Shown: positions 52,092 through 61,314 of the stretch, in pieces
Layout of the letters: the number at the start of each line of letters is the position of its first letter
Position numbering within the stretch: position 1 is the first letter of the stretch
NCBI GenBank assembly: GCA_910587795.1
Contig: CAJUNH010000006.1
Coordinates: 1-64,000 of the forward strand
Origin: an uncultured Christensenellaceae bacterium
GTDB lineage: Bacteria > Bacillota > Clostridia > Christensenellales > CAG-314
Reading direction: 5' to 3'
DNA: 64,000 bases
The notes under the pieces: generated by a model
Database searches by the model: none
Told to the model about the DNA's origin: nothing
What the model saw: the letters and a program-made list of their open reading frames with translations, nothing else
Made by a program: the position numbers and the translations under genes

Positions 52092-52994
52092 TTACTTTTT
52101 TGCAAAAGCCGCGGCGTATGTCCCCGCCTTAGCTCCGTCGGCGCAAGCCGTCACGATTTGCTTTAATTTTCCGTTTGTAACGTCTCCGGCGGCAAACAAA
52201 CCCGCAACGCTGCTTTGACATTTATCGTCAACGGCTATAAAACCGTTTTCCAAAGACAAACCGTCTATGCGGATAAAGCCCGTAGAAGGACTGGAACCTA
52301 CCGATATAAATATACCTGCAACGTCCAGACGCATTTTTTCGCTGCCCTCGGCGTAATAGACAAGTCCGTCTACTTTATCTTCGCCGGTAATTTCCGTTAC
52401 GTGCGTATTGCAAATAACTTTTATATTGGCAGCGTTTTCCATTTCCGCCAACTTACTTTCGCTGAGTTTTAATTCGGCGTTAGGCACAAGCAAATATACG
52501 GTATTGCACAAGTTAGACAGATACAAAGCTTCGCTTACGGCGTGTCCGTTTCCGCCGACTACAGCCGCGTCCTGTCCTTTGTAAAAACTGCCGTCGCATG
52601 TGGCGCAATAACTTACGCCCTTGCCAACGTACGCTTGTTCTATGCCCAACTTATTGCGGGTTGTACCCGTTGCCACCACAACGGACGCAAAGTTATACGT
52701 CTGCTTGGGGGTAACTATGGTAAACGAGCCGTCGTCTTCAACAGTAAGCAATTCTATACGCTGACGCACCACATCGGTAAGCCCCAGCGCCTTTGCGTGT
52801 TTGGACATATTAGACGCAAGTTCCCATCCTTCCACCTTAGTGTACGAAGGGAAATTTTCTATTTCCGCAAGATTGGCGGTATAACCTCCCAACCCGAATT
52901 GCTCGAATAACGTCACCTGCGCATTTGCGCGCAAAGCGTAAATTGCCGCCGACAATCCAGCGACGCCTCCGCCGATGATTGCAATTTTTTTCAT
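52092..52994 (-). CDS. trxB: Thioredoxin reductase-like flavoprotein
   Basis: A 300-aa protein. FAD motif GGGVAGLSAAIYALRANAQVTLFE at the N-terminus, redox CATCDGSFY (residues ~135-143) in the NADPH domain, NADPH loop GGNGHAVSEAL and C-terminal GLFAAGDVTNGKLKQIVTACADGAKAGTYA. Length and CxxC position fit TrxB. Without a thioredoxin neighbour it could also reduce other partners, for example a glutaredoxin-like protein. Monocistronic. Confidence 0.92.
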   Translation of the reverse strand: MKKIAIIGGGVAGLSAAIYALRANAQVTLFEQFGLGGYTANLAEIENFPSYTKVEGWELASNMSKHAKALGLTDVVRQRIELLTVEDDGSFTIVTPKQTYNFASVVVATGTTRNKLGIEQAYVGKGVSYCATCDGSFYKGQDAAVVGGNGHAVSEALYLSNLCNTVYLLVPNAELKLSESKLAEMENAANIKVICNTHVTEITGEDKVDGLVYYAEGSEKMRLDVAGIFISVGSSPSTGFIRIDGLSLENGFIAVDDKCQSSVAGLFAAGDVTNGKLKQIVTACADGAKAGTYAAAFAKK

Positions 52995-53257
52995 ATTGTC
53001 ACCTCTTGGAGTTACGCAATGCGGTTGTATCTACCATTGTACACCGCAAGGAATGCGTAACTTGTAATAAATTGCTTTATTTATAGCACTATTGACAGAA
53101 ACGCTTTACACCGCAATTTGCCGTATTAAACAAACCGCGCGCATTTCGGTTACAGTGCACACTGTTTTAAAAGCAGTTTAAATTATTTTATCAAATATCT
53201 TAACGTACGTAAACTAAAAGCGCCTGCATTATCTGCAAACGCTTTAAAATATTTTAT
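52995..53257 (-). other. Noncoding gap with the terminator of the 892-aa lipoprotein gene
   Basis: At 53217-53247, on the minus strand, AAAGCG-TTTGCA and TGCAGGCGCTTT form a hairpin followed by TAGTTT, just after the stop at 53258. The remaining ~200 bp hold the trxB promoter region. No RNA gene seen. Confidence 0.55.
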
Positions 53258-55936
53258 TTATTTGTTGGTTATAGCAACAACGTCCCCGTTACACTCGATA
53301 TAACGATCGCTTAAAAGATTTCCGTCATAGGAATTATTTTCAAACGCGATTGTTGCGCCTACCGCCGTATTGACGGTTTTTAAAATTTCGCCGTCACCGT
53401 CGCAGAAATTTGAAAACGCATTGTTTTTAACCGTAATTGCCGCGTCTGCCCCCACATCGCCAAAGCGGATTGCACGGTTTGTTCCGTTTGTAAACTCATT
53501 GTTTTCTATTACTATATTTCCGCCTGACGTTCCAACATTTCCGTTAGCGGAAGTGCTTTGTATAGCTATTGCGTTATGCGTGATATTTTCAAATTTACAA
53601 TTTTTAATACCGATGCCTTCGACGTTGGTAGTATAAATACCTTGAAAAGCGTTTTTAAATACGCATTGCTCGAAAACAAGATTCAACCAAATACGATCGT
53701 CTTCGCCCGAGCCGAACTTGATTGCCGCATTTGTCCCGCTTTGCGAAGACACTGCCGAATCTGCCATATCGAATTCGCAATTTTTAAAGCTCAGACCGTC
53801 GCACAAAAGCAAACTGCTGTACCAACCCGAAAAATCACAGCAGTCGGTAAATTTAATTCCGCTAAACGCAAGATTTTTAATAACAAACTTAGAATAGTAG
53901 TCGTTGTATTTTCCCGTAACGGGGTCGTATACGGTATTGTTGCCTCCGGGAGAATGTTGATGTCCCACAATCAACTCTAAACCGTTAACTACCACTCCGC
54001 TTTCGCCCAAAATTGTTACGTTTGTGAATTCGCGCAAGTACCGAGGATAACTGTCGGCAGAGGTTTTTACAGACACGTACTTACTTTGACGGATTAATAA
54101 TTTTCCGTAAGTATCCGCAACAAGTTTGATAACGGAATTATCTTTAAAAGAATCCAGCGCCATTTGCGCCGAAGCGGCGTTTACAGTAAATTCGTACCTG
54201 ATATTTTCTTCGGTATTATTTTCTAATACTGCTATATTAGAGCCGTCGTTAAGCACTCTGCCTATGACAGCGTTAGCGTTCATTTCCTTTGAACCGTAAT
54301 GGTTTGTTGCTTGATCGACTTTAATTGTAATATTACTTACAATGTTGCCCGTTGCGGAAGCAGAACTTCCGTCGGCGCATTGCAATGTTCCGGCAATACC
54401 GCCGATATCGCGGTAACCTTTTAACACTGCATTTGTAACGGTACAGTTTGTAATGGACTTCGCTGCAATATACCCTACTATACCTCCAACTTTATCGCCG
54501 TTATCATAACCGCCCGTAACGGCGTTGGGTATGCAAATAATTTCCAAGCCGTCAACCGAACAGTTGTTTATAAGCGCAGGATACGAGTAACCGATAATAC
54601 CGCCCGCCCAATGATTGGAAGTTATTTTTGCGTTTTTAACGGTAATATCGGATATTTCCACAGAACGCGCAGAACCCATAACGACGCCGACGCTCTCCGC
54701 TCCGTTGACCGTAGCTCCGTCAATTGTAAAATCGTGAATTACCGAACGGCTATTAGACATATCACCGAACAGACCTACGTTGTTTTGTCCGTTAATCTTC
54801 AAATTACGGATAGTATGTCCTTGCCCGTCAAACTCGCCCAAAAATCCGTCGATAGGAGTCCATTCTTCATTGTTGAGGTCGATATCGGCATCCAAAACCA
54901 CGGTTTTTCCGTTATACTTGTCCGCAGAGTTTACGTTATCTCTAAACCAAGCAAATTGCTCGGCGTCGATAATAACGTACTTATCGCAAGTTATGCAATA
55001 AAGGGTATCTTTGCTGTAATCGCCGTGCTGTGCGGGAACAACCAAATCCTTCAAATCAACTTCCGTTTCTTCGGTTAAGTCAAAGTTTTTGTTACATACC
55101 GTACAAGATCTGTATGCGCGCATGCCCTCTGTGTGGTCGTATAATACAGCCTCGGTAGTTTCCAACTTATGTCCCTTTTTAATGACAACAGAGGTCAATT
55201 CGTTGCCTTTATTATCAAAGTTTTTACTGCAAAGCGTACAGTGATCGTGCTCCGCAATGCCGTCCTCGGTACAAGTTGCGTCCTCTTTGCCAACGTGTTG
55301 TAAATTATGGTTTGCAGAATTGACAGGAATAGTAATATCCGTTAATTCCTTATTATCGCCGTCAAAATTTTTCTTGCAAAGCGTGCAATGATTGTGCGCT
55401 GCAATGCCCTCGGCAGTACAAGTAGAATCCACTTTTTCGACAGGCTGCAAATTGTGCTTTGCAGGATCGATAGGAATACTTTCGCTTAGCACTTCGTTAC
55501 AATTTACATTGGTGCAATGCTTTTCGCGCAAGCCCTCTTCGGTACAAGTTGATTCTTTTACTACTTTCCATTCCGCTTCAAACTTGTGTTCTTTTGCAAT
55601 GACAACCGTTTGCAGCTCGTTGCCTTCGGCATCGTAATTTTTGCCGCAAAGCGTACAATGGTTGTGAGCTATCGTTCCGTCCGTTGTACAAGTTGCGTCT
55701 GTATGCGCAACCGATTGCAAATTATGTTTTGTCGGGTCGGCAGGTATTTTCTGCTCTTCCTTTTTATTGCACCCCGAATCGGTACAGTATCTTACTTTAA
55801 GCCCTTGTTCCGTACAGGTAGGATCCGTAACCGTTTCCCACTCGCCGAAACTGCAAACGTGATTACATGCTATTAACGCTGCAAAGCACGATACAAGCAT
55901 AACTATTAAAATTAATACCGTCAGCTTTTTGTTCAT
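53258..55936 (-). CDS. Large surface lipoprotein with CxxC/His repeats and a beta-helix
   Basis: An 892-aa protein. The signal has lipobox LIACN. Residues ~25-300 hold five to six copies of a repeat with spacing C-T-...-G-...-H-x-x-C-x-x-C (TCTEQGLKVRYC, CTTDGTIAHNHCTLCGKNYD). The second half (~310-890) is a right-handed beta-helix rich in I-x-N/D-x-x-I turns (IENNEFTNGTNRAIRFGD). The repeat type is shared with the 1015-aa lipoprotein at 10550. It is a probable adhesin or glycan-binding surface protein. GGGGTAAA precedes the start. Confidence 0.7.
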   Translation of the reverse strand: MNKKLTVLILIVMLVSCFAALIACNHVCSFGEWETVTDPTCTEQGLKVRYCTDSGCNKKEEQKIPADPTKHNLQSVAHTDATCTTDGTIAHNHCTLCGKNYDAEGNELQTVVIAKEHKFEAEWKVVKESTCTEEGLREKHCTNVNCNEVLSESIPIDPAKHNLQPVEKVDSTCTAEGIAAHNHCTLCKKNFDGDNKELTDITIPVNSANHNLQHVGKEDATCTEDGIAEHDHCTLCSKNFDNKGNELTSVVIKKGHKLETTEAVLYDHTEGMRAYRSCTVCNKNFDLTEETEVDLKDLVVPAQHGDYSKDTLYCITCDKYVIIDAEQFAWFRDNVNSADKYNGKTVVLDADIDLNNEEWTPIDGFLGEFDGQGHTIRNLKINGQNNVGLFGDMSNSRSVIHDFTIDGATVNGAESVGVVMGSARSVEISDITVKNAKITSNHWAGGIIGYSYPALINNCSVDGLEIICIPNAVTGGYDNGDKVGGIVGYIAAKSITNCTVTNAVLKGYRDIGGIAGTLQCADGSSASATGNIVSNITIKVDQATNHYGSKEMNANAVIGRVLNDGSNIAVLENNTEENIRYEFTVNAASAQMALDSFKDNSVIKLVADTYGKLLIRQSKYVSVKTSADSYPRYLREFTNVTILGESGVVVNGLELIVGHQHSPGGNNTVYDPVTGKYNDYYSKFVIKNLAFSGIKFTDCCDFSGWYSSLLLCDGLSFKNCEFDMADSAVSSQSGTNAAIKFGSGEDDRIWLNLVFEQCVFKNAFQGIYTTNVEGIGIKNCKFENITHNAIAIQSTSANGNVGTSGGNIVIENNEFTNGTNRAIRFGDVGADAAITVKNNAFSNFCDGDGEILKTVNTAVGATIAFENNSYDGNLLSDRYIECNGDVVAITNK

Positions 55937-55964
55937 ATTTACCCCTTGATTTTTTTATACGGTC

Positions 55965-56225
55965 AACCGCTATATTATATTATTTCGTACGCGAATAAGT
56001 TTTTATGGCAAAATAAATTTTAACGTATAATGCGACGTAATAACCGTCGGCTGCCGACAGCCGTTTAAACGCCGTTAACTTTTGCGGAGTTTATAATATA
56101 ACGCACGCGAGCAACATCTACCGCAATATAATTATTACAAACTTGAGGTGTTGTATAATATCAGTCGGTAGTAGTTAGCGGAGTTAACGGCACTTAAACT
56201 AGATTGTGCGTTTTATTATATCATT
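55965..56225. repeat. Divergent copies of the ~121-bp structured repeat
   Basis: Two degenerate units, near 55970 (TATTATTTCGTACGCGAA...) and 56090 (TATAATATAACGCACGCGAGC... with GTGTTGTATAATA at 56150). The second keeps CAGT-GTAGTTAG...GTTAACGG-like core, then TTATTATATC. Pairing is weaker than in the two long arrays, so these copies are probably older. Confidence 0.6.
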
Positions 56226-56255
56226 TTTTTACATCGTTGTCAAAAACAATTTTTT

Positions 56256-56297
56256 CGACAAAAAACGCTCCCGAATATTGTTCCAATTCGGGAGCGT
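56256..56297 (-). terminator. Terminator of the rplM-rpsI operon
   Basis: On the minus strand ACGCTCCCGAAT and ATTCGGGAGCGT form a 12-bp stem followed by TTTTTTG, after the rpsI stop. Confidence 0.9.
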
Positions 56298-56317
56298 ATA
56301 GATTAAACGATAAAAGA

Positions 56318-56728
56318 TTATCTCTTCGAGAATTGAGGCGCCTTACGAGCCTTCTTCAAGCCGTACTTCTTTCTTTCCTTCATACGGGGATCGCGGGTTA
56401 AAAATCCGTTCTTTTTAAGAATAGACTTATCTTCGCCGGCAAGTACCAACGCGCGGGAAATACCGTGGCGGATTGCGCCTGCCTGTCCCGTGTAACCGCC
56501 GCCTTTAACGTTTACGGCAACGTCGTACTTATTTAAAGATTCGGTTGCGTTTAAAGGTTGACGTACGATATACTTCAACGTATCCAACCCGAAGTATTGA
56601 TCGATCGAACGGTTATTGATAGTAATATTACCGCTGCCGCCGGGGATAAGTCTTACGCGGGCGATAGATTTCTTTCTGCGGCCTGTGCCCCAAAATTGAA
56701 CTTTTTTAACTGCTTTAGCTTTAGCCAT
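56318..56728 (-). CDS. rpsI: Ribosomal protein S9
   Basis: A 136-aa protein. GTGRRKKSIARVRLIPG at the start, NNRSIDQYFG, GGGYTGQAGAIRHGISRAL and the end TRDPRMKERKKYGLKKARKAPQFSKR are all S9 signatures, with the Arg tail that contacts the P-site tRNA. GGAGG precedes the ATG, 14 bp after the rplM stop. Confidence 0.98.
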   Translation of the reverse strand: MAKAKAVKKVQFWGTGRRKKSIARVRLIPGGSGNITINNRSIDQYFGLDTLKYIVRQPLNATESLNKYDVAVNVKGGGYTGQAGAIRHGISRALVLAGEDKSILKKNGFLTRDPRMKERKKYGLKKARKAPQFSKR

Positions 56729-56742
56729 TGTTCGTTACCTCC

Positions 56743-57177
56743 TTATTCCAATTCAAGCGTAACGGGCATTTGCGCCTCGTGCTTGTGTTCTGCGCCTTTG
56801 TATACGCGGAGCTTTGTAAGCATCTTTCTGCCGAGGCTGTTGTGGGGAAGCATTCCCTTAACCGCTTTCATCATAGCAAAATCGCTGCGCTCTGCCATAA
56901 GGTTGGAATATTTTGTTTGTTTAAGATGTCCAGGACGGGGAGAACGGCGAACATACATCTTTTGATTGAGTTTGTTACCGGTCAGAACAACCTTGTCGCA
57001 GTTAATTACAATTACATAATCGCCCGTATCTACGTGCGGAGTAAACGTGGGCTTGTTTTTTCCACGAAGAACAGACGCAACCTGACTTGCAACGCGTCCA
57101 AGAGCTTTGCCGCTTGCGTCTACAACATACCATTTCCTTTCCACGGCTTCTTTTTTAGCCATAAAAGTCTTTACCAT
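56743..57177 (-). CDS. rplM: Ribosomal protein L13
   Basis: A 144-aa protein with KTFMAKKEAVERKWYVVDASGKALGRVASQVASVLRGKNKP, then HVDTGDYVIVIN and VKGMLPHNSLGRKMLTKLRVYKGAEHKHEAQMP, the L13 signatures. GGAGAAATT lies upstream of the ATG. It is first in the rplM-rpsI operon behind a promoter and a folded leader. Confidence 0.98.
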   Translation of the reverse strand: MVKTFMAKKEAVERKWYVVDASGKALGRVASQVASVLRGKNKPTFTPHVDTGDYVIVINCDKVVLTGNKLNQKMYVRRSPRPGHLKQTKYSNLMAERSDFAMMKAVKGMLPHNSLGRKMLTKLRVYKGAEHKHEAQMPVTLELE

Positions 57178-57298
57178 TTTAATTTCTCCTAAATATTTAA
57201 GTTTGTCTGCTGTTCACGGTTGAACAATTACCGCCAGTGGAAAATGCGGTTTAGACAAGGCAGAGCTTAAAATACCTTGCCGAATTATTCACAGCCTT
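57178..57298 (-). ncRNA. L13 leader (cis-regulatory, autogenous control candidate)
   Basis: The ~120-nt leader between the promoter and rplM folds into GGCAAGG/CCTTG, ACCGC/GCGGT and GTTCAACCGTGAAC hairpins on the minus strand. Firmicutes rplM leaders often carry a ribosomal-protein-binding RNA element of this sort (L13 leader). The match is by position and hairpin layout, not by alignment. Confidence 0.55.
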
Positions 57299-57300
57299 AT

Positions 57301-57329
57301 TATTATACTTATTAACTAATATTGTGTCA
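57301..57329 (-). promoter_or_regulatory. rplM-rpsI promoter
   Basis: On the minus strand TTGACA (57324-57329), exactly 17 bp, TATAAT (57301-57306): a perfect sigma-A consensus. Confidence 0.9.
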
Positions 57330-57393
57330 ATCGTTTGATAAGCAATTTAGTATAAAAAATAATGTTTATGCGTTTATTCACAATAACGTTTTT

Positions 57394-57768
57394 TTAAATT
57401 CTTTCGCGTTTAATATCGCGAATCGCGTCGTGGATAAGTTCTGCTATCCACAATATAAATATAGGCACGCAAAAAACCGTTTCCAGCACTATTACAGCCG
57501 TTATCATAAAAGCAAGCGGCACTTCGCTTTTTGTTAGCTCGTCGTTTTTAACGCGTAAAACCACGGCGGAAACAATCAACGCAATATTTATTGCGGCAAT
57601 CACTCCTATTAGAATAAACGACGGCATATTCGCCTGCCACATTGCCGACAAAGGTACGTCAAATTCGTAGTCGAACAAACACAATGCCGCAATAAAACTT
57701 ACAAAAGCTGCAAGAATCATTACAACAAACAAAATATGCAGTCTGGAACTTTCTTTTTTCTTCTTCAC
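57394..57768 (-). CDS. Small membrane protein
   Basis: A 124-aa protein with three membrane segments (~10-32, ~44-66, ~84-106), basic head MKKKKESS and basic tail. No family recognised. It is 15 bp downstream of truA on the same strand, so co-transcribed. Function unknown. Confidence 0.65.
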   Translation of the reverse strand: MKKKKESSRLHILFVVMILAAFVSFIAALCLFDYEFDVPLSAMWQANMPSFILIGVIAAINIALIVSAVVLRVKNDELTKSEVPLAFMITAVIVLETVFCVPIFILWIAELIHDAIRDIKRERI

Positions 57769-57783
57769 GTTGACCTCGATATT

Positions 57784-58518
57784 TTAATAGTAAACTTCTT
57801 CCAAGGTAAGCCCTTTTGCGGGTAAAGTTTTGTACTTTAATTTTACTCCGTTCAACGCAGACTTTACATCGTCCGCGCTATACTTGCCTTTGCCTACTTC
57901 CGCAAGCAGACCGCACATATTGCGCACCTGATTATACAAAAACGCATTACCGTTGACAACAAAGTATATGCGGCTGCCGCCGTGTTGTTGTACGTCAAAA
58001 AAATTGATTTTTCTTACGGTGCCTTTCAAATTGCTGCCCGTATTTTGAAACGCAGCAAAATCGTGTTCGCCTGCAAACAATCCCGACGCCTTTTGCATAG
58101 CCTCAACGTCTAACGGCTTATATATTTGAGTATGATTTACATCCAATAACGGACTGCGTACAGCAGACACGTAAATACGGTAACAGTAAGTTTTGGATAA
58201 AGCGGAAAACCTCGCGTCAAACGAGCCGTCTACAATTTCCGCGTTAGTTACGGCAACGCTTGCGGGCAAAGCAAGATTTACGCCAAGACACAGTTTATAC
58301 GGATTTATCTCCCTATCGGTAACAAAGTGCGCAACTTGCCCTTTTGCGTGTACTCCGGTATCGGTACGCCCCGCAGCATAAACACGCACGAAATCGCAGC
58401 CGAAATATTTGCCGAGCGCGCGCTCCACCGCATCCTGCACCGAGTTGCCGCTTTTTTGGCTTTGCCAGCCGCAAAACTCCGTACCGATATATTCTATTGT
58501 CAACTTAATTTTAAACAT
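57784..58518 (-). CDS. truA: tRNA pseudouridine(38-40) synthase TruA
   Basis: A 244-aa protein. IEYIGTEFCGWQSQKSGNSVQDAVERALGK, AAGRTDTGVHAKGQVAHF (catalytic Asp at ~52) and YNQVRNMCGLLAEVGKGKY are TruA signatures. It modifies positions 38-40 of tRNAs. The start MFKIKLTIEYIG has a weak ribosome site; it follows ecfT by 59 bp, as in many Firmicutes. Confidence 0.95.
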   Translation of the reverse strand: MFKIKLTIEYIGTEFCGWQSQKSGNSVQDAVERALGKYFGCDFVRVYAAGRTDTGVHAKGQVAHFVTDREINPYKLCLGVNLALPASVAVTNAEIVDGSFDARFSALSKTYCYRIYVSAVRSPLLDVNHTQIYKPLDVEAMQKASGLFAGEHDFAAFQNTGSNLKGTVRKINFFDVQQHGGSRIYFVVNGNAFLYNQVRNMCGLLAEVGKGKYSADDVKSALNGVKLKYKTLPAKGLTLEEVYY

Positions 58519-58577
58519 CTTAGTTTGATTTTTACAATTCCGCAAAACAAGCGAATACTAAATACCGCTGCTGCGAT

Positions 58578-59438
58578 TTAATAATACAGCCAGTTTACGC
58601 CGTTAAATTGCAGCCAATCCGCGTACATCCATTTACTTTGCATACCGTACGCCACAAATACGGTTACAAAAAACAGCAGTGTTATAAACGCGCCTACAAA
58701 ATCGCGCCAGCCCAACTTCATAACCCGCATTTGCGTACGCTTTGTAGCACCTTCGTAGCAGCGGCTGTTCATAGCGTTGGCAAGTTCCTCCGCACGGCGG
58801 AACCCTCCCACCAAAAGAGGGATAAGAATAGGAACAAAAGCCTTTACGCGCTTAACCAGTCCGCCCGTATCGAAATCAGCGCCCCTCGCTTTTTGCGCGC
58901 GGATAATTCTGTCCGTTTCCTCTATTAAGCTTGGGATAAAGGACAGCGTAAGGCTCATAATAAGCGCAAGTTCGTGTACGGGAACTTTAATTACTTTTAA
59001 CGGTTTAAACAAACTTTCGATAGCGTGAGTAAGGTCTACGGGGGTTGTTGTCAAAGTAAGTACGCTAGACCCTACGACCAAATACACCAAACGCAAAAAC
59101 ATCTTTGCCGCGTATTTGAGTCCTTCATCGGTAATTACGATAAACTTCCATTCTACAAGCACGTTACCGCTTTTGTTAAAAAAGATATTCAGTACAACGG
59201 TAAACAAAAGCAAAAATATTATGCCTTTTACCGACTTTAAAACGGATTTTAACGGTACGCGCGAAAATCCTATCAACGCAATTAAAAATACCGTTATAAA
59301 CGCAAAGCCGACAAAACTGGTTACAAAAAAGATGCCTACCATATACAGCATACACAGTACCAGTTTTATACGAGCGTCCATTTTGTGTATAAACGAATCG
59401 GCAGGATAGTACTGCCCGAAGGTGACGTCTTTAAGCAT
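58578..59438 (-). CDS. ecfT: ECF transporter transmembrane protein EcfT
   Basis: A 286-aa membrane protein. FGQYYPADSFIHKMDARIKLVLC at the start is the family signature, followed by five to six helices. The two coupling regions appear as AQKARGADF and NAMNSRCYEGATKRTQM, the conserved Ala-Arg-Gly motifs that contact the ATPases. GGAGG precedes the ATG, which overlaps the ecfA2 stop. It forms the general module for vitamin uptake with ecfA1 and ecfA2; no S component is next to it. Confidence 0.95.
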   Translation of the reverse strand: MLKDVTFGQYYPADSFIHKMDARIKLVLCMLYMVGIFFVTSFVGFAFITVFLIALIGFSRVPLKSVLKSVKGIIFLLLFTVVLNIFFNKSGNVLVEWKFIVITDEGLKYAAKMFLRLVYLVVGSSVLTLTTTPVDLTHAIESLFKPLKVIKVPVHELALIMSLTLSFIPSLIEETDRIIRAQKARGADFDTGGLVKRVKAFVPILIPLLVGGFRRAEELANAMNSRCYEGATKRTQMRVMKLGWRDFVGAFITLLFFVTVFVAYGMQSKWMYADWLQFNGVNWLYY

Positions 59439-60348
59439 TGCCGTCCCCTCCTTTTAAAGCAAGTACCGCGCCGTATACTTCGTCCACCGTTTTGCAATCT
59501 TCGGGAACGGTAAAACCGCTGCGTTCCAAAACATTTACAAACTTTGCCATATGGGGGATTTCCAAATTCATAGAAACGATATCTTCCTCGTTACGGAAAA
59601 GTTCCCGCGGGGCGGCGTCGTACGCAATTTTGCCGTCGCTGAACACCACTATACGGTCGGCGTTTTCGTACACTTCGTTCATATCGTGCGAAACCATTAC
59701 GACGGTTACGTTCTGCTGCTTATTAAGACTCGATACAATGGACAGAATTTCCTTTTTGCCCTTAGGGTCAAGCCCTGCGGTAGGCTCGTCCAAAACCAAT
59801 AATTGAGGATTCATAGCAAGCACGCCCGCAAGCGCCACGCGGCGTTTTTCTCCGCCCGACAAGTCAAACGGCGATTTATTTTTTACCGTATCGAAATTGA
59901 GTCCAACAATCTCTATTGCTTTTTTTGCCATTTCCTCGCGTTCCGTTTTATCCGCCACGCCGAAGTTTTTAAGACCGAAACATACGTCGTCCAAAACAGT
60001 ATCGGCAAACAGTTGGTATTCCGGATACTGAAACACCATTCCAACGCTTTTACGCAATGCTTTAAGGTCCACTTTTTTGTTATGTAAACAATGTTCCAAC
60101 ACGTACAATTCGCCGCTTTGCACGCGTATTAAGGCGTTTAAATGCTGTACAAAGGTTGTTTTGCCGCTGCCCGTATGCCCGACGATTGCAACAAACTCTC
60201 CGCGGCTGACAGTCAAATTTATATTGTCGACGGCAACTTTACTAAAAGGGGATTTTGCATTATATACAAAATTAAGTCCTTTTGCAACTATCGCCGTCTT
60301 GCCCTCGGCAACTTCCGTAGGGATAACTACTTTGTCAAGTTTCGACAT
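59431..60348 (-). CDS. ecfA2: ECF transporter ATPase EcfA2
   Basis: A 305-aa ABC ATPase. Walker A GHTGSGKT (~57-64), Q loop MVFQYPEYQLFA, signature LSGGEKRR, Walker B LLVLDEPTAGLDPKG and switch His in VVMVSHDM. The C-terminal extension fits EcfA2. It overlaps ecfA1 by 22 bp, and its own end overlaps ecfT, so the three are translationally coupled. Confidence 0.95.
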   Translation of the reverse strand: MSKLDKVVIPTEVAEGKTAIVAKGLNFVYNAKSPFSKVAVDNINLTVSRGEFVAIVGHTGSGKTTFVQHLNALIRVQSGELYVLEHCLHNKKVDLKALRKSVGMVFQYPEYQLFADTVLDDVCFGLKNFGVADKTEREEMAKKAIEIVGLNFDTVKNKSPFDLSGGEKRRVALAGVLAMNPQLLVLDEPTAGLDPKGKKEILSIVSSLNKQQNVTVVMVSHDMNEVYENADRIVVFSDGKIAYDAAPRELFRNEEDIVSMNLEIPHMAKFVNVLERSGFTVPEDCKTVDEVYGAVLALKGGDGNA

Positions 60349-61178
60349 ACTTCGCCTCCCAGCACCGCGGCGTCTTTAACGTCTGTTTCAACGTCGAAAC
60401 CCGCTTTTTTAAGTTTTTGCGCAAGCGCAACCGAACGGGGAGCTTCCAATCCCACGCTGCTTAACAAAAAATCGTCGTTAAATATTTCCATAGGCGTGCC
60501 GATTTTTATAATATGCCCGCCGTTCATTACCACAACCTTGTCGCAGTCGGCAACCTCTTCCATAAAGTGGGTAATAAGCACCACCGTCATACCCTGATTT
60601 TTAAGAGCGCGGGCAACGGACAGTACCTCTTTACGACCCTGCGGATCGAGCATTGCGGTAGATTCGTCAAACACGATAACTTTCGGGCGTATTGCAAGCG
60701 CGCCCGCTATTGCTATGCGCTGTTTTTGTCCGCCCGACAGTTTATGCGGAGAGCGTTTGGCGTACTCCGTCATACCTACCTGTTCCAATGCGGAGTATAC
60801 TCTTTCCACAATCTCCGGCTGTGCAACGCCCAGATTTTCCGGACCGAAGGCAACGTCTTCTTCCACAATGCTTGCAACCATTTGGTTATCGGGATTTTGA
60901 AACACCATACCTATATTTTTGCGGATTTCAAATATGGAATCCCTATCGGCGGTATCCATTCCGCACACAGTCACTTTTCCGTTTTGCGGAACAAGCAGAC
61001 CGTTTAAAAGTTTGGCAAGCGTAGACTTTCCGCAGCCGTTATGCCCTACAAGCGCGACAAAGGTGCCTTCCTCTATCGAAAGAGACACTCCCTCCACGCC
61101 GACAACCTGACCGACCGCGCCGTTATCGTCGTATGCTTTATAATAATAACTTACGTCTTGCAAATTGATGATATCCAT
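60327..61178 (-). CDS. ecfA1: ECF transporter ATPase EcfA1
   Basis: A 283-aa ABC ATPase. Walker A GHNGCGKS (~42-49), Q loop MVFQNPDNQMVA, signature LSGGQKQR, Walker B VIVFDESTAMLDPQGRKE (Ser in place of Pro, as in EcfA1) and VVLITHFM. It is the first gene of the ecf operon, with CGAGG upstream of the ATG. Confidence 0.95.
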   Translation of the reverse strand: MDIINLQDVSYYYKAYDDNGAVGQVVGVEGVSLSIEEGTFVALVGHNGCGKSTLAKLLNGLLVPQNGKVTVCGMDTADRDSIFEIRKNIGMVFQNPDNQMVASIVEEDVAFGPENLGVAQPEIVERVYSALEQVGMTEYAKRSPHKLSGGQKQRIAIAGALAIRPKVIVFDESTAMLDPQGRKEVLSVARALKNQGMTVVLITHFMEEVADCDKVVVMNGGHIIKIGTPMEIFNDDFLLSSVGLEAPRSVALAQKLKKAGFDVETDVKDAAVLGGEVCRNLTK

Positions 61179-61314
61179 TAGGTATACCTCGTTAAAAGTA
61201 AAAGACTAAAAGCGAATAATTCCTTTACGGCAATTTAATTAGACTTGCCTTTATTTCGCAATATCTATAAACAAAAAAATACTACCGTACACAAAACTAC
61301 ACGCTTCTCGGTTT

